DNA of 23,559 bases from a virus: IMG/VR virus record IMGVR_UViG_3300020394_000940, positions 1 through 23,559 of that record; one strand, written 5' to 3'. The position numbers and the translations under genes were made by a program. The notes beneath the pieces were generated by a model. That model saw nothing but the letters and a program-made list of their open reading frames with translations, did not search any database and had not been told where the DNA came from. Of the stretch, positions 1-7,084 are shown one piece after another (the stretch's first letter is position 1; every line of letters begins with the position of its first letter).

Positions 1-1
1 T

Positions 2-1381
2 ACCACGCTCGGCAGCCAGAACATGGTCGTCAAGGGCGCACTCAAGGAGGTTATCGGAACCACCTACAACGTGACGACCGGATCTGACTTCAGGCTCGCC
101 TCACAGACAAACGCGTTCATTACAGCTCGAGTAAACGCAAACATGGCCGCACCTTCGATATCTGTCTTCGGCGATACGGGAACTATCGGTGGACAGAACG
201 TGATCATGTACAACTACAACATGTATACAGGACATTCCATATCTGCAGGAGATACCGTCACCGTGCCGACAGTATACGGAGACCTGCAGGGTACAGCAAC
301 TCAGGCCATGATATCAAATCAGGCCGGACTGCATCCTTCTTCGGGATCTCATGCTGGTGCCGGTTACGGTTACACTGCCTCGAGCACGACGGTAGACACA
401 ACCGCCACTGCAGAACCAACAGCATCAAACGTATCTCAGCTCGTTCAGAACTCGAGTGTAGGATCGCCTATCGTTCAGGTAGACGCGTCAGACGCTCTCT
501 TTCAGGCGATTGACAGAACTGCAGATAACGGTAACGTTTCAAATCGAGATCTCTCGACTCGTGAGGTTCGATCAAAGCTTCGTGATGCAGGTACTCTTGC
601 CAACACGATATTCGTTACAAATCAAATCAGCTCCGGAGTTCTCTCGGCAGACTTTGCATCTTCGGCTCCTCCGAGCCTCGGAAGAATCGTTGCGAAGTCA
701 CCTACACCTATAATCGGTGTAAGAACTATAGGACAGAAGCAGCCGGGAGGTGTGACGAAGAAGATCACTCCTAAGCCTATACCTCGTGCGATAACACCAG
801 ATCCTAACTTCAATCCAAACAGAGAGGCATTCATCTCTTCTTCTACTAAGCTTGGAAGAGGTATCACGATGGCGAAGTTCTTAGGAGGACGTGGAGATAA
901 AGTGACTCTTGATCATATCACTTCAGATGCAGAAAGACATGCTATCGCAAGGCAGTTCTATCTTCAGGCCGAAGCTCTCAAGTCTGTGCAGAACGATCAT
1001 TCAGGAAGATTCAAGGATCATAGAATGGTTGTGGTAGAAGGCCTTTATAGAAAAGGTCCTAACGAGACTCTTACACCAGGATCATTTAACGATCTCGCTA
1101 CAAAGGGTCAAGTCGTAGTTTATGAGTTACTTGGTGGAAGCGGAAGACCAGATCTTCTTAAGACATTTGATCTTGCAGTTCACCTGAAAGATAATCTTTT
1201 CTATGACAAGCTTACTCTGAACTATGATAAGTTTGATCCGAGTGGAGCCTTAAATGCTCAGATCATCATACAGATGCCGCTTGTAGCAGAGGATTATAAC
1301 TGCAATTACAAGATGGAGATTGAAACTCTCTTCAATAACAAGCCACAAGCAACAAAAGAATTCATTGAAATCTTGGCATAA
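2..1381 (+). CDS. gp5-like baseplate hub/tail spike protein, C-terminal part (cut by window start)
   Basis: The reading frame is open to the first bases of the window, so the in-frame ATG at 23 is probably internal and about 459 residues of a longer protein are visible. The first ~130 visible residues are rich in G, S, T, N and V, as expected of a beta-structured spike. A low-complexity Ala/Thr/Ser linker follows, then the segment LSTREVRSKLRDAG, a Pro-rich basic stretch, and a compact C-terminal domain ending EIETLFNNKPQATKEFIEIL. In T4-like marine phages this position just before gp25 is usually held by gp5, the OB-fold hub and spike protein at the baseplate centre, and the C-terminal region resembles my memory of cyanophage gp5. 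No T4-type lysozyme domain is visible in this part. A different hub or spike protein is possible. The 5' end is much more GC-rich than the rest of the window. Confidence 0.55.
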   Translation, partial: TTLGSQNMVVKGALKEVIGTTYNVTTGSDFRLASQTNAFITARVNANMAAPSISVFGDTGTIGGQNVIMYNYNMYTGHSISAGDTVTVPTVYGDLQGTATQAMISNQAGLHPSSGSHAGAGYGYTASSTTVDTTATAEPTASNVSQLVQNSSVGSPIVQVDASDALFQAIDRTADNGNVSNRDLSTREVRSKLRDAGTLANTIFVTNQISSGVLSADFASSAPPSLGRIVAKSPTPIIGVRTIGQKQPGGVTKKITPKPIPRAITPDPNFNPNREAFISSSTKLGRGITMAKFLGGRGDKVTLDHITSDAERHAIARQFYLQAEALKSVQNDHSGRFKDHRMVVVEGLYRKGPNETLTPGSFNDLATKGQVVVYELLGGSGRPDLLKTFDLAVHLKDNLFYDKLTLNYDKFDPSGALNAQIIIQMPLVAEDYNCNYKMEIETLFNNKPQATKEFIEILA

Positions 1382-1385
1382 AAGA

Positions 1386-1393
1386 TATAAATA
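1386..1393 (+). promoter_or_regulatory. T4-type late promoter before gp25
   Basis: Exact TATAAATA octamer in the 31-base gap between the gp5-like gene and gp25. T4 late promoters need only this -10 element, which is read by the gp55 sigma factor with the gp45 clamp. It is followed by an AAGGA ribosome binding site at 1402-1406, six bases before the gp25 start. Confidence 0.8.
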
Positions 1394-1412
1394 GAAGGGA
1401 CAAGGAAAACAA

Positions 1413-1853
1413 ATGGCAAAAGCATTCTCGGTAGAAGACGGAAATCAGGATACTTCCACCCTCAGATCGAGGAGGAATAGAGAGTATTCAGATATTGACT
1501 TGAGTTTTCTCAAGAGTGCTTCTGGTGACGTGTTTAAGAAGACCTCTGCAGCTGCAGTAAAGCAATCTGTAAAGAATCTTCTTATGACAAACTGGGGTGA
1601 GAAACCTTTTCGACCTGTGTTTGGAGGAAATCTCAATGATCTCTTGTTTGAGCTTGCTGACAATCCTACGATATCAACTCTTGCTCCTAGGATAGAGAAC
1701 GTAATAAACAACGAGGAACCAAGAGCAGAAGTGCAAGATATTAAGGTCTATAACGAGGCTGATAGGAACTCCATCAGGTGTGTAATAACATTTAAAGTTG
1801 TCAATGTACAAGAACTTGTCACACTTACAACTTCAGTATCGAGGATAAGATAA
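1413..1853 (+). CDS. 25: Baseplate wedge subunit gp25
   Basis: This 146-residue protein belongs to the GPW/gp25 family (T4 gp25 is about 132 residues). It is a core baseplate wedge part, homologous to sheath-initiator/wedge proteins of contractile injection systems, and helps join the wedge to the tube/sheath start. Visible family features are YSDIDLSF near residues 25-32, a helical AVKQSVKNLL segment, the hallmark KPFRPVFGGNLNDLLFE (T4 has RPFDPEFGCDLSDQLFE), IENVINNEEPRAEV (T4 has IESAVRNYEPRIDK), and a C-terminal beta strand region. The start is fixed by AAGGA six bases upstream and by a late promoter in the gap. The stop overlaps the gp6 start as TAATG, which suggests translational coupling. 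The N terminus carries about 20 extra polar residues compared with T4. Confidence 0.95.
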   Translation: MAKAFSVEDGNQDTSTLRSRRNREYSDIDLSFLKSASGDVFKKTSAAAVKQSVKNLLMTNWGEKPFRPVFGGNLNDLLFELADNPTISTLAPRIENVINNEEPRAEVQDIKVYNEADRNSIRCVITFKVVNVQELVTLTTSVSRIR

Positions 1854-3694
1854 TGGCAACAAATATTACTACCACGCAGCTTGATTTCAATAATATCAAA
1901 ACAAGTTTAAAAACTTTCCTTGCTGCAAAACCAGAATTCAAAGATTATAACTTTGAAGGATCAGGACTCAGTAACATTCTCGATGTCCTTGCTTACAACA
2001 CTCACTATAATGGCCTACTTGCAAACTTTGCACTTAACGAATCTTTCCTTAATACAGCACAACTTCGAAGTTCAATTGTATCTCATGCACAAACTCTTGG
2101 ATATGCACCAAGATCTGCAACCTCAGCTGCAGCAATATTAAACATATCAGTGAATCTTGCCGGTGTGGCAGGAAGACCTGCAACCATTACACTTTCTGAG
2201 GGAAGAACATTTACCTCTTCTATAGCAGGAACTACATATACTTTTAGAACTCTTAAAGATCACTTTGCTACAGATGACGGTACAGGAAACTATGTCTTCA
2301 AAGAGACAGATGGCACAGATGGAATATTTGTATTTGAAGGTGAAGAAAAAACAAAGACATTTTTTGTAGGCGAAGCATCTGAAAGACAGATCTACGTAAT
2401 ACCAGATCAAACAATTGATACCTCTACCGCTAAGGTTCTTGTATATCCAGACGTAGCTTCCACAACATTCGATACATATCTAGATATTAACAAGGCTATT
2501 AGAGTTACATCCACTTCACAGTTCTATCAACTTGTAGAATCACCAAACGGAAACTATGAACTTAACTTTGGTGATGGAGTTTCTATAGGTAAAGCTCCGG
2601 CTGCAGGTTCAGTTGTAAAAGTTTCATATCTTTCAACACTCGGTAGTGCTGGAAACGCAGGATCTACATTTACACCAAGTGCAAACATACAAGTAAACGG
2701 TGTTGAATATCCACTTACAGTTGTTACGCAATCAAACAGTGCAGGTGGTGCAGCAAGACAAACAATCGAATCTATTAAACAGAATGCACCTATTGCTTTC
2801 TCATCACAGCAAAGACTTGTAACTGCAGAAGATTATAGAGCTCTTATCCTATCTAACTACTCGGCTGTGACTGACGTTATTGCTTGGGGTGGAGAGGATA
2901 ATGTTCCAACAAACTATGGTAACGTGTATGTAGCACTTAAGTTTGCAGATGGAACATCTGAATCACAAAAGCAAACTATCAAAGATGGTATTGTAGCAAA
3001 TCTCACGACAAGTCTTTCTATCATGTCAATCGGCACGGTGTTTGTTGATCCTATAGAAACTTTCTTAGAGATTATTTGTGGATTTGATTTTGATCCTTCA
3101 AAGACATCACTTACTCGAGCTACTACCGAAGCACGTGTTTTCACGGAGATAATTAACTATTTTACAAATACACTTGATAAGTTTGGTAGCACTTTTAGAA
3201 GATCTAATCTTTTAACAAATATTGATGCACTAGGTGATTTTGTAATTTCATCTCGTATTGATGTTAAGTTACAACAAAGACTTGTACCTACAGTAGCAGC
3301 ATCAGTAAGTTATGATATTCAATTTCCTGAAGAACTTGCTGCTCCAAACGCAGCCACTCATACAATTTCATCTGGTCCATTTAGATTCAATAATGATGTG
3401 TGTAGATTTAGAAATAAACTTGGAACAACCACGATTGAGATCGTAAACATTTCAACAGATGTTCCTCAAGTAGATAATGCTGGCGCATACTTTCCTGCGG
3501 CCGGTAGGATATCTCTCGTAGGATTTGCTCCTGAAGCTCTCATAAGTGGTACTGATTTTATTAAGGTTACAGCTGATCCTCTCAATCAAGCGACAGTGAA
3601 GCCTTTACGTAACTTTGTTCTTAAGATTGATACTGATGCGTCCTTTGCACAAGGCACAATTGATACTCAAACAACTGAGGTGACTCTTACATGA
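1853..3694 (+). CDS. 6: Baseplate wedge subunit gp6
   Basis: This 613-residue protein (T4 gp6 is about 660) forms the dimeric core of the baseplate wedge with gp25 and gp53 and makes the inner ring. Strong N-terminal matches to T4 gp6 include DYNFEGSGLSNILDVLAYNT (T4 DYDFEGSRLNVLCDLLAYNT), then ESFLNTAQLRSSIVSHAQTLGY (T4 ESFMRTANLRSSVVQAAQDNGY). Further on, YELNFGDGVSIG and QQRLVTAEDYRALI (T4 QQRCVTATDYDTFV) mark the conserved middle, which is related to gpJ of P2-type phages. The C-terminal ~100 residues are beta-rich and more divergent. The gene overlaps gp25 by TAATG at its start and the next gene by ATGA at its end, consistent with coupled translation of wedge parts in fixed ratio. Confidence 0.95.
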   Translation: MATNITTTQLDFNNIKTSLKTFLAAKPEFKDYNFEGSGLSNILDVLAYNTHYNGLLANFALNESFLNTAQLRSSIVSHAQTLGYAPRSATSAAAILNISVNLAGVAGRPATITLSEGRTFTSSIAGTTYTFRTLKDHFATDDGTGNYVFKETDGTDGIFVFEGEEKTKTFFVGEASERQIYVIPDQTIDTSTAKVLVYPDVASTTFDTYLDINKAIRVTSTSQFYQLVESPNGNYELNFGDGVSIGKAPAAGSVVKVSYLSTLGSAGNAGSTFTPSANIQVNGVEYPLTVVTQSNSAGGAARQTIESIKQNAPIAFSSQQRLVTAEDYRALILSNYSAVTDVIAWGGEDNVPTNYGNVYVALKFADGTSESQKQTIKDGIVANLTTSLSIMSIGTVFVDPIETFLEIICGFDFDPSKTSLTRATTEARVFTEIINYFTNTLDKFGSTFRRSNLLTNIDALGDFVISSRIDVKLQQRLVPTVAASVSYDIQFPEELAAPNAATHTISSGPFRFNNDVCRFRNKLGTTTIEIVNISTDVPQVDNAGAYFPAAGRISLVGFAPEALISGTDFIKVTADPLNQATVKPLRNFVLKIDTDASFAQGTIDTQTTEVTLT

Positions 3695-4644
3695 GGGAAC
3701 GTACTCTAACAGATTTCCAAAGGCATAACGATAGTTTTAGAAGAAATCAAGTTCTTGAAGTTCTTCCTGAATATTATCAAAGAGACTATCCTTTTCTATT
3801 AACATTCTTAGAAGAGTACTATGCTTATCTAGATTCAGATGAAACTTTTTCTGCAATCAACGAGCTATTTGGAATAAGAGATATTGAAAGAACGCAGTTA
3901 AAGTTTCTTGATCAGATATTTGCTGAAGTTGGAGGAGGCGCTGGAGCTGGTAACTTCACAGATCCAAGAGAAGCTCTTAGAAACTTTGCAAATTATTTTA
4001 GAGTTAAAGGAACGTTATTCTCATCTGAAGGATTCTTTAGAGCATTCTTTGGAGAAGAGGTTGAGGTAATATATCCTAAGAAAGATCTATTCATAGTGAA
4101 TGAATCTTTGATTGGTCCTCAATCAATTAAATTTATTCAAGATGGAAAACTATTTCAGATCTTTTCTATATTGATTAAGTCATCTATACCACTTTCACAA
4201 TGGAACACATTATATAAGAGATTTGTTCATCCGGCTGGTTGGTTCTTAGGAGCTGAAGTGTCATTCGATACAACTACAACTATCGGTATAAATACCCCAG
4301 ATGTAATTGAAACGAGTGTTACAGATATTGTCGTATCAAGTACAAGTCTACCTCTATTACCGGGTGCTTTAGCGAAACCATACGAGATGGCAGTGTTCTT
4401 AGGAGATGGATCTGACTCAGATACAGATCAAACTATTATTAGACATAGAAGAGTTAGCGAATATGCAAACGTAGAAGTCGATGAATTGGTTGCAAGTTAT
4501 GGACAGATTGCACCGAATCCAGATGGATTATTGGATATCAATTCACCAACGTTTGATGAGGATTCTGGCAGACCTACTGGAGCTGTGAGAATGAGTAATA
4601 CTATTGAAAGAATGAGTTTTGATAGATTCGAGGACTACTTATGA
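3691..4644 (+). CDS. Baseplate wedge protein homologous to the C-terminal region of T4 gp7
   Basis: This 317-residue protein aligns with only the last third of T4 gp7 (about 1032 residues). Matches are the FLLTFLEEYYAYL helix (residues 36-47), DPREALRNFANYFRVKGT (91-108; T4 KRDAVARFFESRSYDFYSTKG), FFGEEVEVIY (119-128; T4 LYNEEVEIEI) and SIPLSQW then RFVHPAGWF (165-185; T4 LPSSRW then RFVHPVGFGF). In T4 this part of gp7 contacts the gp6/gp25/gp53 core bundle and ties gp8 and gp10 to the wedge, so an equivalent anchoring role is likely. The motif LPEYYQRDYP near residue 25 is one I associate with marine T4-like phage structural proteins. The start overlaps the gp6 stop (ATGA). The homology is my visual comparison; the assignment is fairly strong, but the name gp7 covers only a domain. 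Confidence 0.75.
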   Translation: MRERTLTDFQRHNDSFRRNQVLEVLPEYYQRDYPFLLTFLEEYYAYLDSDETFSAINELFGIRDIERTQLKFLDQIFAEVGGGAGAGNFTDPREALRNFANYFRVKGTLFSSEGFFRAFFGEEVEVIYPKKDLFIVNESLIGPQSIKFIQDGKLFQIFSILIKSSIPLSQWNTLYKRFVHPAGWFLGAEVSFDTTTTIGINTPDVIETSVTDIVVSSTSLPLLPGALAKPYEMAVFLGDGSDSDTDQTIIRHRRVSEYANVEVDELVASYGQIAPNPDGLLDINSPTFDEDSGRPTGAVRMSNTIERMSFDRFEDYL

Positions 4645-4645
4645 T

Positions 4646-4653
4646 TATAAATA
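4646..4653 (+). promoter_or_regulatory. T4-type late promoter before the gp10-N-like gene
   Basis: Exact TATAAATA starting two bases after the TGA stop of the gp7-like gene, within a 41-base gap, 32 bases before the next ATG. Its position in one of the few real gaps supports function. Confidence 0.75.
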
Positions 4654-4685
4654 CAGCTATACAATTTTGAAAGAGATTATAAACA

Positions 4686-5660
4686 ATGGCAAGACAAAAT
4701 ATTTTTACTGGCACTACTGCAAATGATGGTACAGGAGATACTCTCCGTAATGCTGCCACTAAGATAAATGCTAATTTTAGAGAAGTCTATACTAGACTTT
4801 CTGGAGATTCTACTGGTATTACAGGGCAGGTGCAGTTTGCGTCTGACGGTGTTAAGTTTGAAGGTACATTGACTGACAGTAACAACACAACTGTAAAGGT
4901 TGTAAATCCTACTGGCATAAGAACACAAATCTTGCCTGATAAAACAGGAGCTATAATTGTCGACAGTGCTACACAGACCCTTAAAAACAAAACCATTTTA
5001 TCGCCAACATTCACAACCCCTTCAATCAAGGATAATGATCTCAGTCACTCGTATAACTTTGTTGTGTCTAATTTGGTGGCTGATCGTAACGTAAACCTAC
5101 CACTACTCAACGATTCAGATACGTTTGTATTTAATAAGACAACGGCTGTACTCGAAAACAAATCACTTACATCACCGACCATTACGACAGGAAGACTTGT
5201 CACAGGAGTCAATGATGTAAACGGTGCACGATTGATGAGCGTAACAGCTACTGCAAATGCTGTTTATAATGTAACTCTTGCCAATGGAGATTCTGCAACA
5301 GGATTTCCAACATTGTCTTCAAGTGGTGCAAATACAAATATCAATCTACAAATTGATGCAAAGGGGCAAGGTTCAGTTTCGCTTAAGAAACTTGCGATGA
5401 CGTCTTCTACAATCACTTCAACCGGAACAGTTTCTGACTTAGCAGGTCACATCGTTATTAACAGTCTCACAGCTCTTGCACTGACGTTGAACGATGGAAC
5501 GACTGTAGGAGAACAAAAGATATTTACTAACAAAGGAGCTGGTACTGCTACAATCACTCCGACAAGTCTTGCCGATGGAACCAGCTTTACACTTGCACAG
5601 AATAAAGCAGCGATGTGTATATGGGATGGGACAAACTGGTTTAGAATAGTTTCAGCATAG
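4686..5660 (+). CDS. Baseplate/fibre attachment protein with gp9/gp10-type N terminus
   Basis: This 324-residue, beta-rich, Ser/Thr/Asn-rich protein has an N-terminal motif, DGTGDTLRNAATKINANF (residues 15-32), matching T4 gp10 (DGTGDYLRKGGIKINENF) and, more loosely, T4 gp9 (TGDILFDGGNKINSDF). In T4 this short N-terminal module binds the wedge, so the protein is probably a wedge-bound fibre or connector. The middle carries repeated strand patterns of the type KNKTILSPTFTTPSI and ENKSLTSPTITTG. The end, MCIWDGTNWFRIVSA, resembles a receptor or cap fold also seen in gp10 domain 2 (GRWEYVKN). It lies between the gp7-like and gp8 genes, is preceded by its own late promoter, and has only a weak GAG-type ribosome site. 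It is shorter than T4 gp10 (602 residues) and lacks its C-terminal domains. Whether it replaces gp10 or gp9 is not clear. Confidence 0.65.
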   Translation: MARQNIFTGTTANDGTGDTLRNAATKINANFREVYTRLSGDSTGITGQVQFASDGVKFEGTLTDSNNTTVKVVNPTGIRTQILPDKTGAIIVDSATQTLKNKTILSPTFTTPSIKDNDLSHSYNFVVSNLVADRNVNLPLLNDSDTFVFNKTTAVLENKSLTSPTITTGRLVTGVNDVNGARLMSVTATANAVYNVTLANGDSATGFPTLSSSGANTNINLQIDAKGQGSVSLKKLAMTSSTITSTGTVSDLAGHIVINSLTALALTLNDGTTVGEQKIFTNKGAGTATITPTSLADGTSFTLAQNKAAMCIWDGTNWFRIVSA

Positions 5661-5669
5661 GGATAGAAA

Positions 5670-7076
5670 ATGACAGCAATTGCAACAAATAAATTAAAAA
5701 GATTCTTTATTGAAAAACTCTTCGATGATATTGGTGATTCGAATCAGAGATACTATTTAGGAATCGGCGAATCACAAGACTGGGATAGCGCTGACTTGGC
5801 TCCTACACCAATACAATCTAATGTAGAAGAAAGAAATGCGCGGACTAAACTTCAATCTATTAAAAACGCAGAGATATTTTCATTTGTTGTTCCTCGTTAC
5901 AACTGGATTTCTGGTACAACCTATGAGGCTTATGATGATTCACTAGCATCACAAACTAACTACTATGTTTTTACGGACGAGAACAAGGTGTTCATGTGTT
6001 TGCAGCAAGGTAAATCTTCTTTCGGTACAGCTGTTACTTCAACTGTGAAACCTACTGGAGAATCACGTCAACCTCTTTCTACAGCTGATGGATATGTGTG
6101 GCAATATCTCTATACTATCTCAGCTTTGAAAGCTACTCAGTTTGTTTCTGCTAATTTCATACCTGTTCAAAAAGTTATAACTCCTACCGACGCTAACGAG
6201 ACAAAACAAAAGCAGATACAGGATTCAGCCGAAGTAGGTCAGATATTAGGAATTAAAGTTACTTCACCGGGAACTGGATACACCGGTGCACCTACAGTAA
6301 ACATTACGGGTAGAGGTCAAGACTCTATCGGTATGACCACTGGATTAATTACAAAAACAGCAGCAGCCACCGCAACAGTTTCCGGTGGCGCGGTTGTTAA
6401 GATTGAAATGAACGATTCAGGAAGCGGAAAGGCTTTTGGTAGAGGATATGACTTTGCTTCTGTAACTCTTACTGGTGGAGGAGGAACTGGTGCAAAAGCA
6501 ACACCTATTCTTACCACAAATGAAGATTCCGGAATGGGTGCTGATGCGAGAAAAGATTTAAGATCATTTGGAATTATGTTCAATGCTAAGATCACCGGTG
6601 ATGAGAATAAGAAGTTTATTATCGGAAATGATTTCAGACAAGTGACTCTATTGAAGAATCCTTTGATTCCTAAAGAGTCCTCACTACCAGATTCAGCGGT
6701 TCAAATTGATGCAGAAATAGCATTAAGGTCATTGAAGTTTGCAACCGTATCACAGAACTTTACAAAGGATAGAACAATCCAAGGTGTTTCATCTAATGCA
6801 AGAGCTTACATCGATGATTTCGACTCATCAAGATTGTATTATCATCAGACAGAAGAAACCGGCTTTGGTAAATTTGCTGAGGCTGAAACTATTCAAGAGA
6901 CAAATGGTAACGGTGAAGGAGTGCTAGAAGCTGCAGCGACAGATGCTGACTCAGATGCTTTCATTGAGTCAGGTGTAAATATAGCTAGCGGTAAGGTTAT
7001 GTTCATTGATAATAGAGCAGCGGTGACAAGAGCAACGGGTCAAACTGAAGACATTAAGATTGTAGTACAATTATAG
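5670..7076 (+). CDS. 8: Baseplate wedge subunit gp8
   Basis: This 468-residue protein is longer than T4 gp8 (334). gp8 is a dimeric baseplate wedge protein that binds gp7 and gp10. Landmarks matching T4 are FSFVVPRYNW (residues 70-79; T4 DAVIPRRDWG), STADGYVWQYLYTI (137-150; T4 EPGDGYVWEYLFEI), NDFRQVTLLKNPL (320-332; T4 KGFRQISIITNPL) and the C-terminal VMFIDNRAAVTRATGQTEDI (T4 MIYMENRPPIIMAMDQTEEI). Between the second and third landmarks, about residues 190-285, is an extra Gly-rich beta repeat with SPGTGYTGAPTVNITGRG and TLTGGGGTGAKATP, absent from T4 gp8. The gene follows the previous stop after nine bases that hold an AGGGAT ribosome site, and is followed after eight bases by the next gene, so it is part of the same unit. 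Confidence 0.92.
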   Translation: MTAIATNKLKRFFIEKLFDDIGDSNQRYYLGIGESQDWDSADLAPTPIQSNVEERNARTKLQSIKNAEIFSFVVPRYNWISGTTYEAYDDSLASQTNYYVFTDENKVFMCLQQGKSSFGTAVTSTVKPTGESRQPLSTADGYVWQYLYTISALKATQFVSANFIPVQKVITPTDANETKQKQIQDSAEVGQILGIKVTSPGTGYTGAPTVNITGRGQDSIGMTTGLITKTAAATATVSGGAVVKIEMNDSGSGKAFGRGYDFASVTLTGGGGTGAKATPILTTNEDSGMGADARKDLRSFGIMFNAKITGDENKKFIIGNDFRQVTLLKNPLIPKESSLPDSAVQIDAEIALRSLKFATVSQNFTKDRTIQGVSSNARAYIDDFDSSRLYYHQTEETGFGKFAEAETIQETNGNGEGVLEAAATDADSDAFIESGVNIASGKVMFIDNRAAVTRATGQTEDIKIVVQL

Positions 7077-7084
7077 GATAAGAT

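Noticed and set aside
4287-4294. TATAAATA inside the gp7-like gene as an internal late promoter
   Set aside because: It lies well inside a coding region, about 400 bases before the next gene, which already has its own octamer in the gap. A chance match is the simpler reading.
6317-6595. Minus-strand open frame of about 92 codons inside gp8
   Set aside because: It is antisense to a well-supported gene, is Pro/Val-rich in the manner of a shadow of the Gly/Thr repeat, and has no ribosome site.
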